DNA of 26,273 nucleotides, from contig LPNZ01007216.1 of assembly GCA_001655205.1 (NCBI GenBank), positions 1 to 26,273 of the forward strand, read 5' to 3'. Both the position numbers and the translations under genes were made by a program. This DNA comes from Lenisia limosa. Its lineage: Eukaryota; Breviatea. The notes under the pieces were generated by a model. It searched no databases, was not told where the DNA came from, and saw nothing but the letters and a program-made list of their open reading frames with translations. Shown piece after piece: positions 23,701 through 26,273 of the stretch (the first letter of the stretch is position 1; the number at the start of each line of letters is the position of its first letter).

Positions 23701-26211
23701 GCGACCTGAAGAGGTGAAGGCTTCAATCTGGTGAACAGTTGTCGCTTCCTTGGATCTATTGTTGAATAAATTGGAGCTGTAATAATCCATGACTAAGTTG
23801 GTAATTTCGTTACTGAGAGATCATTGTTAATTTACTGTTTCATATATCACCGCAAGACCATTTTTCTAATGAGTTTTTTCATGCGTACAATCGTGGATAT
23901 ATGAGAAATAATAATTAGGGGATTTTCCCAGTCCAAAAAACACCGAACCAGAAGGCCCTTAAGATGAATTACAGAAACACCACCTTCCCTCATGTACCTG
24001 TTTGTTGTTGTTTTGTCCCATGCACTTGATAACGCTAGCTGTAAATGTCAGAATATGCACTTGATAACGCTAGCTGCAAATGTCAGAATATGCACTTGAT
24101 AACGCAAGCTGCAAATGTCAGAATATGCACTTGATAACACTAATTTTTTTGCACATCACTGAAAAACAAAACCTTGATGCATATCATATTATAAATACTG
24201 ATAGTATGATTAATTTGAGTAGTAATCCCTCTCTTTTAAAACTTACTTTGCGTGACAGCACAGTTGGTGTAGTAGCCCGAACGAATGTGCGTGAGCGTCT
24301 CGCCCCAGTCTGGGGTGAGGTCGAAGATAGTGCCATCCAGAGCGTTGGTAACCACACTGGGCTGGCGGGTGAAAAGGGAATTAATGAGGGAGGGGGTAAA
24401 GCGGAGACAATTTCGATGAAGAATATTGGTAAAAAGGTACAAAATGGAAGTTTTGGGCTGGGAGGAGTGACGAGCAACATACGAGGGTTGACAACAAAAC
24501 AAAGCCCCAATCACTGCGGATTTAACAAAAGGAAATTATATCAAAGAATATTGGCCTAATAGTGAAGTTGTAATAGTATCAAATATAATTCTTGGCAAAT
24601 TATCAAAACAAAAAAGCAATATAGCAAACCTTGCCCAAATTATAGTAGTTGAATTCGCCGCAAGACATTAACATGCTTGCTGTATTTGTGAAATTGTGAA
24701 GAATTAATGAGAAAAAGTTGAATTCTATTCTAAAATGCCGAAACCAGATATTCCTCCCTTGTCATGCCTACCACAAACCAGCCCAGTGTTCCATTCACCG
24801 GCTGCATTGCACGTTGCCACTATAGAGTGAAAGGAAATCATTAACAAACGAGGGATTTAAATAATCATCATATCTTATAGTATAGTATATCATATGCATA
24901 TTATATATGATATGATATATTTTTGGATATGCCATGATTTCATTGCCCCCCCCCCCCCCCNNNNNNNNNNNNNNNNNNNNNNNNNNNNNNNNNNNNNNNN
25001 NNNNNNNNNNNNNNNNNNNNNNNNNNNNNNNNNNNNNNNNCATAATCGAATGTGGCTGAAACGCGTAACGAAGATTTACAGTGAAGGTGAATTAAAATAG
25101 GTTGATCACATTTTCAAAAGATTATTCATTGTAAAAGAGAAAACTTCAAGTAAACATACATATCATATTATGAGGTTGACTTGTCACCCCCTCTCTTACT
25201 TCCGGAACAATTTGTGGACATGAGGGACGCACCAAAGCTGTCACTGCAAGTAACTAAATTGGTCAAAACTCATTCTTCCGCACTGTTGATTCATGCTTGA
25301 AACGAAATATTGATATCCAATGCGAAAACTTATCAATACGCCTTCAGAATATCCCCACCAACCCGGTACACATTTCGGCCCGTCCACCCAGCCCGAAGCA
25401 TAAGAGCAGGACACGGATGTGCTCGGAACACTCAGTTCACTTCCAGCCGGACATGTGCCCTAGGTTATTAGAGCCTGATATACAGGACTGCGATAAGTTT
25501 TGCCCGATTTGCAATGATTCCCCATGGAAAATTGGTCTGCCGTCACTTTGCCTATCATATCATACATGTCAGTGTCAAGACTCATCCACTTCATCGCATT
25601 TGCTGAAAATAGTCTTCCTCATCCAAACTCCCAATACAAACAACAATTCCAGCAGCCCATACAAGTAGCATTTTAGAGAAAGTAACCAACATACAGTAAC
25701 TGTTATTTCAGCAACCACAGAATCGGAATGATACGCTCTGGAATTGACAGAAATCACGACACCAGCTGGAACTGAAGGGGCTCCAACAAGACAAGAAATC
25801 TCTGTTGGGGCAATGGAAATAAATAAAAATAAAAAATACCGTGACGATACGGTACAATCTGAAAAAGCAAGAGAATGAAAGATGATTGGATTTTTTGAAA
25901 TTGTCTTGTTCTCAATTGTCACTTCAATAATATATGATATACTAATACAAGCAGTAATTATTTGAGTTTCAGTATATCGCAGTCGATAGGTACACGTAAT
26001 GGTGATTAACGTTACCACTGCATAATAGGCTCACAACCCACCATTTTTCAGTGCAGAATATTGCTCCTAACAAAAGTTAGTGGAATGAATCACTATACTA
26101 TCAATATCAGCATTCATCAACGAACTATTGCATCCCCCAACAAGGGCTACGGCATGCCTGGGGTGGACAGCATCAGCAAGGAGGATTTGGGCCTTGCCAT
26201 CGGAATGCAGG
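14785..26211 (-). CDS. Very large RCC1-like repeat protein with Sushi-like N-terminal part (gene C; 5' end may be outside window)
   Basis: A chain of more than 35 minus-strand exons, most joining in phase, covers the right 11.4 kb. I place them in one gene because no internal signal peptide or convincing start was found and repeats continue throughout. Order of parts: a cysteine-containing region (about 24772-26211), repeat set 1 (about 20260-24679), repeat set 2 (14785-20089). The protein ends GTISLKITYTIVPNVV with a stop at 14785-14787. No transmembrane segment was seen in the readable part. The family resemblance is to RCC1-type propellers, which act as protein-binding scaffolds; no nuclear GEF role is implied. 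Uncertain points are the exon joins at 20250-20470, 19640-19742, 16042-16388 and 25243-25340, the frame break near 21668-21674, and the gaps 16549-16688, 18925-18998, 19330-19419, 22051-22146 and 24961-25040. It could instead be two adjacent genes, with a possible stop at 16384 if the donor at 16387 is not used. Confidence 0.7.
16116..16196. repeat. Short element with terminal inverted repeats, copy 2
   Basis: Left end GCTTCATTTCAGCTCGAAAA and right end complementary to GGTTTCACTTCGGTCCGAAA, 81 nt overall. The core contains the palindrome ATTTATCGATAAAT. It lies in a non-coding part of gene C between exons 16388-16493 and 15941-16042. Confidence 0.6.
16549..16688. other. Assembly gap
   Basis: Run of N that truncates the gene C exon starting at 16738. 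Confidence 0.99.
18319..18384. repeat. 33-bp tandem duplication
   Basis: Two adjacent copies (18319-18351 and 18352-18384) are identical at 31 of 33 positions, in a gene C intron between exons 18467-18542 and 17965-18033. Confidence 0.85.
18925..18998. other. Assembly gap
   Basis: Run of N that truncates the gene C exon 18896-18924, whose readable part (LKSVNHLSFG) starts exactly at the gap edge. Confidence 0.99.
19330..19419. other. Assembly gap near a G homopolymer
   Basis: Run of N in gene C, preceded by a G run (about 19313-19324) and beside the hairpin at 19470-19545. Confidence 0.99.
19470..19545. repeat. Long hairpin: 27-bp arms, 22-nt loop
   Basis: Left arm 19470-19496 and right arm 19519-19545 are complementary at 26 of 27 positions; the mismatch would be a G-U pair in one RNA strand. 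The loop is 19497-19518. It lies in gene C next to a gap. On the minus strand a possible splice acceptor falls inside the loop, so part of one arm could be exonic. Confidence 0.85.
21877..21915. repeat. 13-bp tandem repeat, three copies
   Basis: GGTTTTAGGATGC occurs twice in perfect tandem, followed by a diverged third copy, in the gene C intron upstream of exon 21677-21752. Each unit carries a TTTTAG acceptor-like string on the plus strand only, so no splicing role is expected. Confidence 0.8.
22051..22146. other. Assembly gap at a C homopolymer
   Basis: Run of N directly after a C run (22033-22050) in the gene C intron between exons 22298-22350 and 21677-21752. Confidence 0.99.
23476..23567. 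repeat. Short element with terminal inverted repeats, copy 3
   Basis: Left end GGGCTTCACTTCGGTTAGAA; right end complementary to GGGTTTCACTTCAGTTCGAA, about 20 of 23 positions matching, 92 nt overall. The core has a TATCGATAT segment like copy 2. It sits in the intron of gene C between exons 23594-23705 and 23203-23295. Confidence 0.65.
24023..24137. repeat. 35-bp tandem repeat, about 3.4 copies, spanning a splice acceptor
   Basis: The unit contains TGCACTTGATAACGCTAGCT and a CTGACATTT(A/G)CAG acceptor on the minus strand. The copy nearest 24038 is used as the start of exon 23998-24038 in gene C; the other copies repeat the acceptor and the first coding bases upstream. Confidence 0.85.
24772..26211 (-). 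other. N-terminal cysteine-containing, Sushi/CCP-like part of gene C
   Basis: Exons: from 26211 (weak), 25840-25858, 25695-25801, 25484-25602, 25340-25459, 25200-25243 and 24772-24819. Exon 25695 reads a beta-rich stretch, GAPSVPAGVVISVNSRAY. Exons 25484 and 25340 join in phase and give CKSGKTYRSPGTCPAG, then SVSCSYASGWVDGPKCVP. Exon 25200 begins RPSCPQIVPE, and exon 24772 reads ATCNAAGEWNTGLVC. The pattern 'C..G.W....C' with 'CP.I' at domain starts resembles Sushi (CCP) modules, which are extracellular disulphide-bonded binding domains, but spacing is not fully canonical, so this is a tentative call. The join from 25340 to 25243 is out of phase, so an exon may be missing there. Gap 24961-25040 hides more. 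Confidence 0.45.
24961..25040. other. Assembly gap at a C homopolymer
   Basis: Run of N directly after a C run (24947-24960) in the Sushi-like part of gene C. Confidence 0.99.
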
Positions 26212-26273
26212 CTATGAAGTGAGGTTGGGAGGAAAAGTAAATTATATATATATAAGTAAATTATTATCTAATA

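Larger units (their letters stand above)
20260..24679 (-). other. RCC1-like repeat set 1 of gene C
   Basis: Exons joining in phase: 24630-24679, 24247-24361, 23998-24038, 23594-23705, 23203-23295, 22996-23052, 22781-22888, 22425-22463, 22298-22350 and 21677-21752; then, after a frame problem, 21291-21330, 21089-21136, 20908-20981, 20704-20753 and about 20380-20466. Each repeat has a 'P..(8-12)..I..G.yatvv' half followed by a 'dG.w..G.n..kQ' half: HIRSGYYTNCAVT with CMGQNNNKQVAG; GSGTYFFGLLTEGKAYLWGQ; MRIGAYATVVQKSDGSWVVG; FDGEVWSALMENGYGFGLTN; and IDDIECNYRGCLIATS. A further half, SIDAGKMFACAFQTF, lies at about 21500-21555. Repeat length is about 50 residues, the usual RCC1 value. Six to seven repeats are visible, enough for one seven-bladed propeller. 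Confidence 0.78.

Noticed and set aside
24080-24559. Long plus-strand open frame of 159 codons
   Set aside because: It overlaps minus-strand RCC1-like exon 24247-24361, includes the 35-bp tandem repeat and has no family resemblance; it is a shadow of gene C.
25297-25668. Plus-strand open frame of 123 codons with several cysteines
   Set aside because: It is antisense to two phase-matched minus-strand exons (25340-25459 and 25484-25602) that carry the Sushi-like pattern; the cysteine content is a by-product.
1-26273. CRISPR arrays, prophage, operons, rRNA genes
   Set aside because: No regularly spaced repeats, no prokaryotic gene order and no rRNA sequence; the spliced genes show that this is a eukaryotic nuclear contig.

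Overview
This is nuclear DNA of an intron-dense microbial eukaryote (protist). Genes on both strands are cut into exons of about 20-190 nt by GT-AG introns, many only 28-40 nt long, and the standard stop codons are used. Nothing bacterial is present (no operons, no ribosome binding sites). I cannot name the species; an intron-rich free-living flagellate would fit, but that is a guess. The assembly is a draft: there are 11 runs of N, most of them next to G or C homopolymers. Because coding is split, single open frames are misleading. I rebuilt exons by requiring splice sites, continuous reading phase and a recognisable protein family.

Layout. (1) About 43-3191 (+): 3' part of an autophagy gene, ATG2, covering the C-terminal ATG_C-type region. 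(2) 3244-6197 (-): a complete small secreted protein made of RCC1-like repeats, convergent with ATG2. (3) 6340-8513 (-): a second secreted RCC1-like protein in tandem with the first, interrupted by two gaps. (4) 8514-9580: divergent intergenic region. (5) 9581-14243 (+): a complete 26-exon gene for an 849-residue receptor-type class III nucleotide cyclase (TM, extracellular Cache-like sensor, TM, HAMP, cyclase). (6) 14785 to about 26211 (-): a very long gene of more than 35 exons, convergent with the cyclase. It has a cysteine-containing Sushi-like N-terminal part followed by two long sets of RCC1-like repeats. Its 5' end may lie beyond the window.

Three neighbouring genes therefore encode exported or extracellular RCC1-type beta-propeller proteins on one strand, beside a membrane cyclase with an extracellular sensor domain. 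A link between propeller proteins and sensor is only a hypothesis. Non-coding structure includes a three-copy family of short elements with matching terminal inverted repeats, a 27-bp-arm hairpin, nested inverted repeats in the one large cyclase intron, and a tandem triplication that copied a splice acceptor.
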